The notes: a model not told the origin generated them from the letters alone. A stretch of 64,000 nt of DNA from Sagittula sp. P11 (GCF_002814095.1 NZ_CP021913.1:3382001-3446000); one strand, 5' to 3'. Positions 29,820 through 40,302 are shown, counted from the first letter of the stretch. A program made the numbers and translations.

Positions 29820-30230
29820 ATGCCACATCTGCGTTGCGAATACTCGGCGGGCCTTGAGGCGCACCTCGACATGGAGGTGCTGGGGCGGACGCTGCACGCC
29901 GCCATGGCGGAGACGGGCGTCTTTCCGCTGGGCGGTATCCGGGTGAAGATGCACCGCTGTTCGCTGGCCATGGTGGGCGATGCGAACCCGGGTCACGGGG
30001 TGGTCAACCACTTCCTCGCGCTGGAACTTTCGGTGGGTGCGGGCCGCGACAAGGACGTGCTGGCCGAGGCCGGGCGGCAGCTCTTCCAGGTGGCCGAGGC
30101 GGTCTGCGCGGGCCAGCTGGCCGCGCCGCATTTCATGCTCTCGCTGGAGATCCGGGAAATCGATCCGGAGCTGTCGTGGAAGGCGAACTCGATCCACGCG
30201 CGCCTGGCGGCGGACAACGCAACCGGCTGA
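29820..30230 (+). CDS. hpaF: 5-carboxymethyl-2-hydroxymuconate isomerase HpaF
   Basis: The 136-residue enzyme isomerises 5-carboxymethyl-2-hydroxymuconate in the homoprotocatechuate pathway. It belongs to the tautomerase superfamily and starts Met-Pro, so Pro1 becomes the catalytic base after Met removal. Conserved segments include MPHLRCEYSAGLE and LALELSVGAGRDKD. It opens the hpa operon. Confidence 0.92.
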   Translation: MPHLRCEYSAGLEAHLDMEVLGRTLHAAMAETGVFPLGGIRVKMHRCSLAMVGDANPGHGVVNHFLALELSVGAGRDKDVLAEAGRQLFQVAEAVCAGQLAAPHFMLSLEIREIDPELSWKANSIHARLAADNATG

Positions 30231-30242
30231 GGCCGGGCAAGC

Positions 30243-30264
30243 AGGTATTTGGACCAAGATGAAG
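30243..30264 (+). repeat. Short intergenic repeat, tail-only copy
   Basis: AGGTATTTGGACCAAGATGAAG matches, with few differences, the 3' tail of two fuller copies near 33084 and 50321. It lies immediately before the ribosome site of hpaE. A small CCGGC/GCCGG hairpin precedes it over the hpaF stop. Confidence 0.7.
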
Positions 30265-30279
30265 CAGGAGGCCGGGAAG

Positions 30280-31782
<1,503 letters not shown>

Positions 31783-31873
31783 CGGGCACCGAGGGGGCGT
31801 TGAGGAGAGCGGCCCCCGGTCCCGATGGAAGAGAGACATGCGGCGGCGCGGGCCGTCCCCGGAGGAGTGAGAG

Positions 31874-32854
31874 ATGCCGATTCCCGAACCGAACCTTTAT
31901 CCGCCCTTCAACATCGTGCGGCTGAGCCACGTGGAATTCGGGGTGACGGACCTCGCGGCCTCGAAGGCGTTCTACGTGGATACGCTGGGTCTGCAGGTGA
32001 CGGAGGAGACCGCCGACATGCTGTGCCTGCGGGCGCTGGAGGAGCGCGGCCACCACTGCATGGTGCTGCGCAAGACGGACAACCCCGCGGTGCAATACCT
32101 GGCCTACAAGGTCTATGCCGAGGAGGACCTCGACCGCGCGCATGACTGGTTCGCGGACCGGGGCCATGCGGTGGACTGGGTGGAGCGGTCGCACCAGGGG
32201 CGGACGCTGCGGACCGTGGACTGCTTCGGCGCGCCGATGGAGTTCTATCACAGGATGGATCGCCTGCCGCCGATCCACCAGCAGTACAAGCTGTACCACG
32301 GGGTGAAGCCGCTGCGGATCGACCACTTCAACTGCTTCGCGCCGGACGTGGATGCCGCCGTTGCCTTCTACGGTAAGCTGGGGTTCCGGGTGACCGAATA
32401 CACCGAGGACGACGCATCCGGAAAGCTCTGGGCGGCGTGGATGCACCGCAAGGGGGGCGTGCACGACGTGGCCTTCACCAACGGGACGGGACCGCGGCTG
32501 CACCACACCGCGTTCTGGGTGCCGACCCCGCTGAACATCATCGACCTGCTCGACCTGATGTCGACGACCGGCTACCTCGCCAATATCGAGCGGGGGCCGG
32601 GACGGCACGGGATTTCCAACGCCTTCTTCCTGTATATCCGCGACCCCGACGGGCACCGGATCGAGATCTACTGTTCGGATTACCAGACGGTGGACCCGGA
32701 CCTGGAGCCGATCCGCTGGGATCTGAAGGACCCTCAGCGCCAGACCCTCTGGGGGGCGCCTGCGCCGCGGTCGTGGTTCGAGGAAGGGTCGCTTTTCCAC
32801 GGGGTGGAGCCGCGCGCGGCTGAACTGAAGGCGACGCCGATCGTGGCGCCCTGA
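31874..32854 (+). CDS. hpaD: 3,4-dihydroxyphenylacetate 2,3-dioxygenase HpaD
   Basis: The 326-residue enzyme cleaves the ring of homoprotocatechuate beside the hydroxyls. It is a type I extradiol (vicinal oxygen chelate) dioxygenase with two tandem domains. Metal ligands are recognisable as His in LRIDHFNCF, His in RLHHTAFWV and Glu in RIEIYCSDY. The length and LSHVEFGVTDLAASKAFY opening match the HPCD group. It starts 91 bases after hpaE. Confidence 0.95.
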   Translation: MPIPEPNLYPPFNIVRLSHVEFGVTDLAASKAFYVDTLGLQVTEETADMLCLRALEERGHHCMVLRKTDNPAVQYLAYKVYAEEDLDRAHDWFADRGHAVDWVERSHQGRTLRTVDCFGAPMEFYHRMDRLPPIHQQYKLYHGVKPLRIDHFNCFAPDVDAAVAFYGKLGFRVTEYTEDDASGKLWAAWMHRKGGVHDVAFTNGTGPRLHHTAFWVPTPLNIIDLLDLMSTTGYLANIERGPGRHGISNAFFLYIRDPDGHRIEIYCSDYQTVDPDLEPIRWDLKDPQRQTLWGAPAPRSWFEEGSLFHGVEPRAAELKATPIVAP

Positions 32855-33048
32855 CCGGGTGGCCGACGTGGTGAACGTTTTATGAATGGCCTTGTCGGTG
32901 TTTCCCCCTCCCTACGGCCCTTCACTCTGGGCCGAGTCGGTGAAGGAACGATGATCGGGGATCGGGCGTGTTGATGTGTGGGGCCGAGGGTGGATGTGTG
33001 GCGGGCATTCACGTGCGCCGCGTGGCGCTGGATGCACTTGTGGTGCGG

Positions 33049-33112
33049 CCCGGGGGGCTCTGCCCCCGCCGCTTCCGGCGGCGCCCCCGAGGTATTTGGG
33101 CCAAGATGAAGG
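33049..33112 (+). repeat. GC-rich hairpin plus conserved tail, intergenic repeat copy
   Basis: A CGGGGGG/CCCCCG hairpin and a GCCGC/GCGGC hairpin are followed by the tail CCCCCGAGGTATTTG (33084-33098) and CCAAGATGAAGG (33101-33112). The same unit occurs at 50302-50350, and a tail-only version at 30243. It lies in the 297-base gap between hpaD and the decarboxylase gene; nothing else is apparent in that gap. Confidence 0.8.
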
Positions 33113-33151
33113 GCAGGTTGCGTCAAATTCGGCGCGCTGCACGGAGGGAAG

Positions 33152-34546
33152 ATGGATTGGGATGAATTTGCGCGCTGGGGCGCGCAGGCGGCGGCTTTCG
33201 GGGCCGACTATCACAAGACGCTCAGGGACCGGCCGGTGCGGCCGGATGTGCAGCCCGGGGAGGCGGCGGCCTTGCTGGAGGCGGCCCCGCCCGAGGCCGG
33301 CGAAGGCATGGAGGCGATCTGGGAGGATTTCCTGCGCGTCGTGCCCGAGCGCCTGACGCATTGGCAGCATCCCCGGTTCTTCGCCTACTTCCCGGCCAAT
33401 GCCGCGCCACCCTCGATGCTGGCGGAGATGCTGGTCACGGTGATGGCGCCGCAGTGTATGCTGTGGCAGACCTCGCCGGTTGCGACCGAGATGGAAGGCG
33501 TCATGGTCCAGTGGTTGCGACAGGCGGTGGGCCTGCCGGAGGGCTGGTCCGGGGTGATCCAGGATTCGGCCTCGTCGGCCACGCTGTCGGCTGTTCTGAC
33601 CATGCGGGAGAGGGCGACGGGCTGGTCGGGTAACCGCGAGGGGCTGGCGGGCAAGGGGTCTTTGCGGATCTATTGTTCGGGACAGGCGCATTCCTCCATC
33701 GACCGGGCCTGCTGGGTGGCGGGCATCGGGCAGGAGAACCTCGTGAAGCTGCCCGATGTTGGCGCGCCATCCTATGGCGTGGATGCTGCCGCGCTGCGGG
33801 CGGCCATCGCGGCGGACCGGGCGGCGGGCCATGTGCCGGCGGGCATCATCGCGATCACCGGCGGCACAGGCATCGGCGCCTGGGACGACCTGTCGGCCGT
33901 GGGCGCTGTGGCGCGGGAGGAGGGGCTGTACCTGCACCTCGACGCGGCGTGGGGCGGGGCGGCGATGATCTGCCCGGAAATCCGCGAGGCGATGTGGCCG
34001 GGGGTGGAGGCCTGCGACAGCATCGTGTTCAACCCGCACAAGTGGCTGGGCGCGCAGTTCGACTGCTCCGTACAGTTCCTGAAGGACCCGCGCCAGCAGA
34101 TCGACACGCTGAAGATCGAGCCGGAGTACCTCAGGACCTCCGGCTCGGAGGTGGTGAACTATTCGGAATGGACGATCCCGCTGGGGCGCCGGTTCCGGGC
34201 GCTCAAGCTTTGGTTCATGCTGCGGTACTACGGTCTGGAAGGGCTGCGGGCGCGCATCCGCAACCACGTCGCCTGGTCTGGTGAGGTCTGCGAGGCGCTG
34301 CGGGCGCAGGGCTTCGAGATCGTGACGGAGCCGATCCTGTCGCTCTTCACCTTCCGCGGGCCGGGGGACGATGCGGCACAACAGGCGCTGGTGGATGCGA
34401 TCAACTCGGACGGGCGGATCTATGTCACGCAGGGCATGTTCGCCGGGCGCAAGGTGGTGCGCTTCCAGGTCGGCCAGTTCGACTGCACGCGCGACGACGT
34501 GATGATGGCGGCGGACGTGATCCGCGAGATTTCGGAGAGGATGTGA
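33152..34546 (+). CDS. PLP-dependent aromatic L-amino acid decarboxylase
   Basis: The 464-residue protein belongs to the group II (DDC/TDC) decarboxylases. It has HPRFFAYFPANAAPPSMLAEML, the substrate-side HSSIDRACWVAGIG, LDAAWGGAAM and the PLP lysine in FNPHKWLGAQFDCS. Such enzymes convert tyrosine, DOPA, phenylalanine or tryptophan to amines. Its place inside the hpa operon suggests tyrosine or DOPA as substrate, with tyramine or dopamine then oxidised to (di)hydroxyphenylacetate by enzymes encoded elsewhere. Its stop overlaps the hpaG start (TGATG). Confidence 0.9.
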   Translation: MDWDEFARWGAQAAAFGADYHKTLRDRPVRPDVQPGEAAALLEAAPPEAGEGMEAIWEDFLRVVPERLTHWQHPRFFAYFPANAAPPSMLAEMLVTVMAPQCMLWQTSPVATEMEGVMVQWLRQAVGLPEGWSGVIQDSASSATLSAVLTMRERATGWSGNREGLAGKGSLRIYCSGQAHSSIDRACWVAGIGQENLVKLPDVGAPSYGVDAAALRAAIAADRAAGHVPAGIIAITGGTGIGAWDDLSAVGAVAREEGLYLHLDAAWGGAAMICPEIREAMWPGVEACDSIVFNPHKWLGAQFDCSVQFLKDPRQQIDTLKIEPEYLRTSGSEVVNYSEWTIPLGRRFRALKLWFMLRYYGLEGLRARIRNHVAWSGEVCEALRAQGFEIVTEPILSLFTFRGPGDDAAQQALVDAINSDGRIYVTQGMFAGRKVVRFQVGQFDCTRDDVMMAADVIREISERM

Positions 34547-35400
34547 TGGTCAGGTTTGTCAGCTTCACCCACGAGGGCCGGGCGAAATACGGGCTGTGGC
34601 AGGAGGACGGGCTGGTCGACATGACCGGCTTCGACGGGCATCCAGGGTTGTGCGAGGTGATCGCGGCGGGATCGCTCAAGGGTCTGGCGCAGGCGGCCAT
34701 GGGGAAGACGGCGGACGTGGCCCATGCCGATGCGGTGCTGGAGATCCCGGTGCGCACACCCGAGAAGATCATCTGCGTCGGCGTCAACTTCCCCGACCGC
34801 AATGCCGAATACAAGGGCGGGCAGGAGGCGCCGGGCAAGCCCTCTCTCTTCATCCGGTTCCCGCGGTCCTTTGTCGGGCATGGCGCGAACCTTTTGCGGC
34901 CGCCGGAGAGCGAACAGCTGGATTACGAGGGCGAGATCGCCATCGTTATCGGCAAGGGCGGGCGGCGGATCTCGCGCGAGGCGGCCTATGACCACATCAT
35001 CGGGCTGACGCTCTGCAACGAGGGCACGATCCGCGACTGGGTGCGTCACGCGAAGTTCAACGTGACGCAGGGCAAGAACTGGGACCGGTCCGCCGCGATG
35101 GGGCCGTGGCTTGTGCCGTTCACCCATCCCGCCCAGCTCGACGACATCGGGCTGGAGACGCGGGTCAACGGCGAGGTGCGCCAGAAGGACCGCACGTCGC
35201 GGATGCTGTATGATTTCCGCTACATCGTGAACTATGTCTCGACCTTCACCACGCTGGTGCCGGGCGACGTGATCGTCTGCGGCACGCCCACCGGGGCAGG
35301 GGCGCGGTTCGATCCGCCGGTCTGGCTGAAACCCGGCGACGTGGTCGAGGTGGAAGCCGAGGGCATCGGCATCCTGAGAAACGGGGTAGAGGACGAATGA
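34546..35400 (+). CDS. hpaG: Fumarylacetoacetate hydrolase family protein, probable HpaG decarboxylase
   Basis: The 284-residue protein has the FAH-type C-terminal domain: KIICVGVNFPDRNAEYKG, DYEGEIAIVIGKGGRRI with the metal-binding acidic residues, and GDVIVCGTPTGAGARFDPP. In this pathway it should decarboxylate 5-oxopent-3-ene-1,2,5-tricarboxylate. Enteric HpaG has two such domains in tandem (about 430 residues), while this one has a single domain plus a short N-terminal part. The isomerase role is covered by hpaF. The symbol rests mainly on context. Confidence 0.8.
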   Translation: MVRFVSFTHEGRAKYGLWQEDGLVDMTGFDGHPGLCEVIAAGSLKGLAQAAMGKTADVAHADAVLEIPVRTPEKIICVGVNFPDRNAEYKGGQEAPGKPSLFIRFPRSFVGHGANLLRPPESEQLDYEGEIAIVIGKGGRRISREAAYDHIIGLTLCNEGTIRDWVRHAKFNVTQGKNWDRSAAMGPWLVPFTHPAQLDDIGLETRVNGEVRQKDRTSRMLYDFRYIVNYVSTFTTLVPGDVIVCGTPTGAGARFDPPVWLKPGDVVEVEAEGIGILRNGVEDE

Positions 35401-36194
35401 CCGATGACGAGATCCACGCCGCCGCTACGGCCCTTTTGCAGGCAGAGAAGATGGGCAGCCAGATCGGCCTCCTGTCCCTGAAGCATCCGGGCATGACCAT
35501 GGACGACGCCTACGCCGTGCAGGCGGCGCTGATGACGGCCAAACTGGTCGAGGGCCGCAAGGTGATCGGCTGGAAGATCGGGCTGACGTCGAGGGCCATG
35601 CAGGACGCGCTGAAGATCGACACGCCGGATTCCGGTGTTCTGTTCGACGACATGGCCTTTGAAACGGGCGGAATGGTGCCCGGGGGCCGCTTCATCCAGC
35701 CGCGGGTGGAGGCGGAGATCGCCTTTGTCATGAAGGCGCCGCTGGAGGGCCGGGTCACGCGGGAGGAGGTGATCGCCGCCACCGATTACGTCTGCCCCGC
35801 GTTGGAGATCCTCGACACCCGCATCCTGCGCAGCGATCCGGCGACGGGCCAGGCACGGGTGATTGTCGACACGATCTCCGACAACGCGGCCAACGCGGGG
35901 ATCGTTCTGGGCGAGGCGCGGCACGATCCGCGGCTGGTCGACCTGCGCTGGGTCGGGGCCATCGTCAGCCGCGACGGCGAGGTCGAGGAGACCGGGCTGG
36001 GCGCAGGCGTGCTCAACGATCCGGTTATGGGCATCGTCTGGCTGGCCGAGCGGATGGGCACCTACGGTCAGGCGATCCGGCCGGGACAGGTCATCCTGTC
36101 GGGCTCGTTCATCCGTCCGCTCGAATGCCCGCCGGGCAGCCATGTGGAGGCGGACTTCGGTGCCTTCGGTCAAGTGGGTATCAGTTTCGGCTGA
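35397..36194 (+). CDS. hpaH: 2-oxo-hept-4-ene-1,7-dioate hydratase HpaH
   Basis: The 265-residue enzyme adds water to 2-oxo-hept-4-ene-1,7-dioate, the penultimate step of the pathway. It belongs to the hydratase/decarboxylase branch of the FAH superfamily, with GRKVIGWKIGLTSRAMQ, QPRVEAEIAFVMK and SGSFIRPLECPPGSH. It overlaps hpaG by ATGA. The final aldolase (HpaI) and the 4-hydroxyphenylacetate hydroxylase are not in this window. Confidence 0.92.
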   Translation: MTDDEIHAAATALLQAEKMGSQIGLLSLKHPGMTMDDAYAVQAALMTAKLVEGRKVIGWKIGLTSRAMQDALKIDTPDSGVLFDDMAFETGGMVPGGRFIQPRVEAEIAFVMKAPLEGRVTREEVIAATDYVCPALEILDTRILRSDPATGQARVIVDTISDNAANAGIVLGEARHDPRLVDLRWVGAIVSRDGEVEETGLGAGVLNDPVMGIVWLAERMGTYGQAIRPGQVILSGSFIRPLECPPGSHVEADFGAFGQVGISFG

Positions 36195-36219
36195 CGGCGC
36201 TCGGGATGCGCGGGCGGAG

Positions 36220-36525
36220 TCACTCCGCCGGTTCGACAGCGATCTCCTGCCGCAGTTTGCCGGTGCCCCGGTCGAAGATCAGGATACGGTCGTCGCCTGT
36301 CACCACGGCGTACCAGTCGACGCCCTGAGTGTAGGCGGTGGCGGTTGCGCCACCGGGCAGGGTGATGACCTCTGGCAGCGGCGCCTGCGCCTTGCTATAG
36401 CGATGCCAGATCAGGCCGAGGATCCCCACGATCCCGACCATCATCACCACCATGAGCACCGTCACCATCGCCTGCAGGAACCGCAGGCCGGGCGGGTGCC
36501 GATATTCCGGCTCGGGAGTTTCCAT
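36220..36525 (-). CDS. Small membrane-anchored protein divergent from rluD (DUF6476-like)
   Basis: The 101-residue protein has one hydrophobic helix (about residues 17-41) and a soluble C-terminal domain with WYAVVTGDDRILIFDRGTGKLRQEI, which looks like a single beta-propeller-like strand pair. It resembles a Rhodobacteraceae family found divergent from rluD; function unknown. Its start codon overlaps that of rluD on the other strand. Confidence 0.8.
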   Translation of the reverse strand: METPEPEYRHPPGLRFLQAMVTVLMVVMMVGIVGILGLIWHRYSKAQAPLPEVITLPGGATATAYTQGVDWYAVVTGDDRILIFDRGTGKLRQEIAVEPAE

Positions 36526-37552
36526 GGACCGCCTTCGTGTCGTCATCGCGGCCGATCCGCCGCAACGCCTTGATAAGGCCCTTGCCCGCGATGTGCCAGA
36601 GGCCGCGGCCCTGTCGCGCACCCGTCTGGGCCGGCTGATCGCCGAGGGCGCCGTGACCCGCGAGGGCGCACCGCTGACCGATCCCAAGGCGAAGGTCGCC
36701 GAGGGGGACGTGCTGGAGATCGCCGTGCCCGAGGCGGAAGAGTATGACGTCGTCCCGCAGGACATCCCGCTGGAGATCGTGTTCGAGGATGCCGACCTGC
36801 TGGTGGTGAACAAGCCCGCCGGCATGGTGGTCCACCCCGCGCCCGGCACGCCGGACGGCACGCTGGTCAACGCGCTGCTGCACCACTTCGGCGGCGATCT
36901 GTCGGGCGTCGGCGGCGAGAAGCGGCCCGGCATCGTGCACCGGATCGACAAGGACACCTCCGGCCTGCTGGTCGTGGCAAAGTCCGACCGCGCGCACCAC
37001 GGGCTGGCCAAACAGTTCGAGAAGCACACGGCGCGCCGGGCCTATCTGGCGGTTGTGCATGGCGTGCCGGACGTGGCCGACCCCCGGCTGATGGGCACGC
37101 GCGGTGTGTCTGCCGGGGCAGGGGGCGGGATCACGATCACCTCCGGCCTCGCGCGGCACAAGACGGACCGGCAGCGGCAGGCGGTGTTCTTTGACGGGAA
37201 GGGGCGGCACGCGATCACCCATGCCCGCGTGCTGGAGACCTTCGGCGTGCCGGAATGCCTCGCGCTGGTGGAATGCCGGCTCGAGACCGGGCGCACCCAC
37301 CAGATCCGCGTGCACATGGCCCATGCGGGGCACGCGCTGGTGGGCGACAGCACCTATGGCGGGCGGCGCAAGCTGAAGGGCAGCGCGCTCTCCCCTGCGG
37401 CCTTTGCCGCCGCCGATGCCTTTGACCGTCAGGCGTTGCATGCGGCAGAACTGGGCTTTGTCCATCCGGTGACGGAAGAGGAGATGCTGTTCGAGGCGCC
37501 ATTGCCTGCGGACATGCAGGACCTGCTGGCGGCGCTGCGCACGGTGGCGTGA
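36524..37552 (+). CDS. rluD: RluA/RluD family 23S rRNA pseudouridine synthase
   Basis: The 342-residue enzyme converts uridines of 23S rRNA to pseudouridine. It has an N-terminal S4 RNA-binding domain (LSRTRLGRLIAEGAVTREGA) and the catalytic domain with the active-site aspartate in IVHRIDKDTSGLLVVAK and a later RLETGRTHQIRVHMAH. A family-typical QRLDKALA precedes. RluD rather than RluC is favoured by length and S4 domain, but specificity among RluA relatives is not certain. Confidence 0.88.
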   Translation: MDRLRVVIAADPPQRLDKALARDVPEAAALSRTRLGRLIAEGAVTREGAPLTDPKAKVAEGDVLEIAVPEAEEYDVVPQDIPLEIVFEDADLLVVNKPAGMVVHPAPGTPDGTLVNALLHHFGGDLSGVGGEKRPGIVHRIDKDTSGLLVVAKSDRAHHGLAKQFEKHTARRAYLAVVHGVPDVADPRLMGTRGVSAGAGGGITITSGLARHKTDRQRQAVFFDGKGRHAITHARVLETFGVPECLALVECRLETGRTHQIRVHMAHAGHALVGDSTYGGRRKLKGSALSPAAFAAADAFDRQALHAAELGFVHPVTEEEMLFEAPLPADMQDLLAALRTVA

Positions 37553-37589
37553 AGCGCCGGGTGTCCGTGCCTGACTTATCCGCGGAGCG

Positions 37590-38222
37590 TCAGAGCCGGC
37601 CCGCGATAAGCAACCAGAGGCAGAACCCTACCTCCGTCACGATGCAGACGAGGTAGGCGGGCTGCATCAGCGCGTTCAGGTCGGGCGCGGCCAGGCGGGT
37701 GATCCCGCCGGCGATGTAGATGAGCCCGGTCAGCATCAGCCCGGCGGGCAACGCCATCGGCGCGACGCGAGACAGGCAGACCAGTTTCGCCATCACCATC
37801 GCGTTCACCCCGAACAGGACCAGACCGATATCATAGCCGCTGGCATGGAGCGCGGCGAAGGTCAGGGCGAGATCGGTGCGCCCGCCCTCCACCAGTTGCG
37901 GCACGGCGGAGAGCGCCACGAGGCTGGTGCCGATCAGCGCCGCCTGTCCGAGACGGAAGACCATGGCGGCGCGGGAAAGGCCTTCGGAGACCGGGCGCAG
38001 AAGGGTGAAGAAGACAAGCGCCAGGGCAATGTCCGCCAGCAGCATGATTACGTCGGCCAGGAGGCTGAGGCGGATGGAAGAGAGATGGGTGACCAGCGTC
38101 TCTGCCCCGCCTGCCAGCGCGGGACCGCGCAGGGCCAGCTCGGCCGTCAGGCCGGAAGCGATGATGACCAGATACAGCACACCGGCTGTGCGGATCTGGC
38201 GAGGTGCGTCGAGGGCGGGCAT
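37590..38222 (-). CDS. DUF4386 domain membrane protein
   Basis: The 210-residue protein has six hydrophobic helices and the DUF4386 pattern (GVLYLVIIASGLTAEL, VALSAVPQL, YDIGLVLFGVNAMVMA). Function of the family is not known. The ATG at 38222 is preferred because GGAG lies upstream at acceptable spacing; an in-frame ATG 17 codons earlier has no ribosome site. Confidence 0.8.
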   Translation of the reverse strand: MPALDAPRQIRTAGVLYLVIIASGLTAELALRGPALAGGAETLVTHLSSIRLSLLADVIMLLADIALALVFFTLLRPVSEGLSRAAMVFRLGQAALIGTSLVALSAVPQLVEGGRTDLALTFAALHASGYDIGLVLFGVNAMVMAKLVCLSRVAPMALPAGLMLTGLIYIAGGITRLAAPDLNALMQPAYLVCIVTEVGFCLWLLIAGRL

Positions 38223-38526
38223 GGGATAATACTCCGTGACGTTCGGATTGGGTTTGGTCGCGGAGTACGTCATCGCGTTGTGTATGGAAATTTGCTGAAA
38301 CTGCATCCATATCATGCAATAATGTATGGGTTGGAAAAGCCGGATGTCATCGAGTGCACGTGCATGTGAACCCGCTGACATATGGGTTCCCCAACGTTCA
38401 CGAAACCTTAACTTATGCGCAACGTTTGTTGGTTAAGCATCTTGAAACCGATCTGGCCAAGGGCCATCTGGATGTTAAGCCGTGTAACATGAAAGGCGCA
38501 AACGCGTCGTACGAGAGGGGCAAGGC
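38223..38526. other. Intergenic region upstream of rpoH
   Basis: No gene is seen in about 300 bases. The region is AT-richer than its surroundings and contains a possible heat-shock promoter before rpoH (see separate entry). Confidence 0.6.
38441..38469 (+). promoter_or_regulatory. Candidate sigma-32 type promoter of rpoH
   Basis: CTTGAAA at 38441 exactly matches the sigma-32 -35 element. GGCCATCT at 38462 resembles its CCCCATNT -10 element, with 14 bases between. It would make rpoH partly self-regulated. The -10 match is only moderate. Confidence 0.45.
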
Positions 38527-39423
38527 ATGAGCAACTACGCAAATCTCCCGGCACCGACGCCGGAAGCCGGTCTGAGCCGCTACCTTCAGGAAATCCGCAA
38601 GTTCCCGCTTCTGGAGCCTGAAGAGGAATACATGCTGGCAAAACGCTGGGTCGAGGACGAGGACACGCAGGCGGCACACCAGCTTGTGACGTCTCACCTG
38701 CGGCTCGCGGCCAAGATCGCCATGGGCTATCGCGGCTACGGACTGCCGCAGGCGGAGGTGATCTCCGAGGCGAACGTCGGCCTGATGCAGGCGGTCAAGC
38801 GTTTCGACCCGGAAAAGGGCTTCCGCCTTGCCACCTATGCGATGTGGTGGATCCGCGCCTCGATCCAGGAATACATCCTGCGGTCCTGGTCGCTGGTGAA
38901 GCTGGGCACGACCTCGGCGCAGAAGAAGCTGTTCTTCAACCTGCGCAAGGCCAAAAGCCGCATCGGCGCGCTGGAGGACGGCGACCTGCGTCCGGAACAC
39001 GTCGAAAAGATCGCGACCGATCTGGGCGTGTCCGAAGACGAGGTCATCTCGATGAACCGGCGCCTGTCCGGTGGCGACGCGTCTCTGAACGCGACGGTCG
39101 GCTCCGAAGGCGAAGGGTCGATGCAATGGCAGGACTGGCTTGAGGACGAGGATGCCGACCAGGCCGGTGAATATGCCGAACGCAACGAACTCGAGGCGCG
39201 CCGCGCCCTGCTGGAGCAGGCGATGGACGTGCTCAACGAGAGGGAAAAGGACATTCTGACCCAGCGGCGCCTGTCTGATCAGGCGGTGACGCTGGAAGAG
39301 CTGTCGGGCCAGTACGACGTCAGCCGGGAACGTATCCGGCAGATCGAAGTGCGGGCGTTCGAGAAGCTGCAGAAGCGGATGCGTGACCTTGCCCGTGAGC
39401 AGGGCATGCTGACCAGCGCCTGA
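38527..39423 (+). CDS. rpoH: RNA polymerase sigma-32 factor RpoH
   Basis: The 298-residue sigma factor directs heat-shock gene transcription. It contains region 2 (HLRLAAKIAMGYRGYGLP, then FDPEKGFRLATYAMWWIRASIQEYI with the -10 recognition helix), the RpoH box-like QKKLFFNLRK, and a region 4 helix-turn-helix (TLEELSGQYDVSRERIRQIEVRAFEKLQ). Many Rhodobacterales hold two rpoH genes; this window shows one. It is monocistronic, ending at a strong terminator. Confidence 0.96.
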   Translation: MSNYANLPAPTPEAGLSRYLQEIRKFPLLEPEEEYMLAKRWVEDEDTQAAHQLVTSHLRLAAKIAMGYRGYGLPQAEVISEANVGLMQAVKRFDPEKGFRLATYAMWWIRASIQEYILRSWSLVKLGTTSAQKKLFFNLRKAKSRIGALEDGDLRPEHVEKIATDLGVSEDEVISMNRRLSGGDASLNATVGSEGEGSMQWQDWLEDEDADQAGEYAERNELEARRALLEQAMDVLNEREKDILTQRRLSDQAVTLEELSGQYDVSRERIRQIEVRAFEKLQKRMRDLAREQGMLTSA

Positions 39424-39746
39424 ACCGTTCCGCCGGGCCGGCAGCGGTGGCCCGGTGGTCAAAGCGGCGGACTCCCAAGATTACCTCATGTGTTCGAAGG
39501 CGCTGGCGGCCCCCTCCGGAAACGGAGGGGGCCTTTTCATTCATGAAACGAAAAACCCTAAGGAAATGTACCAAACAATACATCTATTAGGAATCGGTAA
39601 ATAGTACGGCGGCCAATTGATATTGAGTCGAATGCTGCGACTGCGTAGTTTCTCGGATTACGGAACCGAAAACCCTGTTGCCGAGTTTTCCAATGATTGC
39701 GGGAAACTTATTCCAGAAGCATGGGAATGAAGGGCAATATCCGATC
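39424..39746. other. Intergenic region between rpoH and lrp-type gene
   Basis: About 320 bases hold the rpoH terminator and then an AT-rich stretch (39540-39700) that presumably carries the promoter of the following Lrp-type gene. No gene and no clear operator could be defined. Confidence 0.6.
39508..39537 (+). terminator. Intrinsic terminator of rpoH
   Basis: GGCCCCCTCCG pairs perfectly with CGGAGGGGGCC around a GAAA tetraloop, followed by TTTT. This is a textbook intrinsic terminator. Confidence 0.95.
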
Positions 39747-40214
39747 ATGAAGCTAGACGACACCGACCGCAAACTCCTCGCGCATTTGCAGCATGACGGG
39801 AAGGCCAGCATCCAGACGCTGGCTGATGCGGCCGGGCTTTCGACCTCGCCCTGCTGGCGGCGGATCAAGCGGCTGGAGGACGAGGGCGTCATCCGCGGCT
39901 ACGTCGCGCGGCTGGACCCCAAGGCCCTCGGGCTTGGCGCGCTGGCCTATGTCTTCGTCAGCCTGATCGACCATTCCGATGACACGCTGTCGGCCTTCGG
40001 CGACCTCGTTGATCAGGAGGCGCGGATCGTCGAGTGCGAGTCCGTGACGGGGGCCTGCGATTTCCTGCTGAAGGTTGCGGCGCGCGATCCGGAAGATCTG
40101 GAGGCGTTCCTGAAGCGCGGGATGCTGGCCGGCGGGCTGGTACGGGTCAGCCAGACGCATTTCATCCTGCGGCAGGCCAAGACACGCAGCCCGTGGCCGC
40201 TCCTGTCCGACTGA
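39747..40214 (+). CDS. Lrp/AsnC family transcriptional regulator
   Basis: The 155-residue protein has the AsnC helix-turn-helix (LDDTDRKLLAHLQHDGKASIQTLA and STSPCWRRIKRLEDEGVIRGY) and the RAM ligand domain (ALAYVFVSLIDHSD and CESVTGACDFLLKVAARD). Such proteins sense amino acids and control their metabolism. The ATG at 39747 matches the family start. An upstream in-frame extension is AT-rich and rejected. Confidence 0.92.
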   Translation: MKLDDTDRKLLAHLQHDGKASIQTLADAAGLSTSPCWRRIKRLEDEGVIRGYVARLDPKALGLGALAYVFVSLIDHSDDTLSAFGDLVDQEARIVECESVTGACDFLLKVAARDPEDLEAFLKRGMLAGGLVRVSQTHFILRQAKTRSPWPLLSD

Positions 40215-40302
40215 CACCCGCTGGCCCGGATTTCGAGGGCGCGGCACGTTCCATCCCCGGAGCAACTGGTCTAGCGTGAGCGCAAACACCAGGGAGCTGA
40301 CG

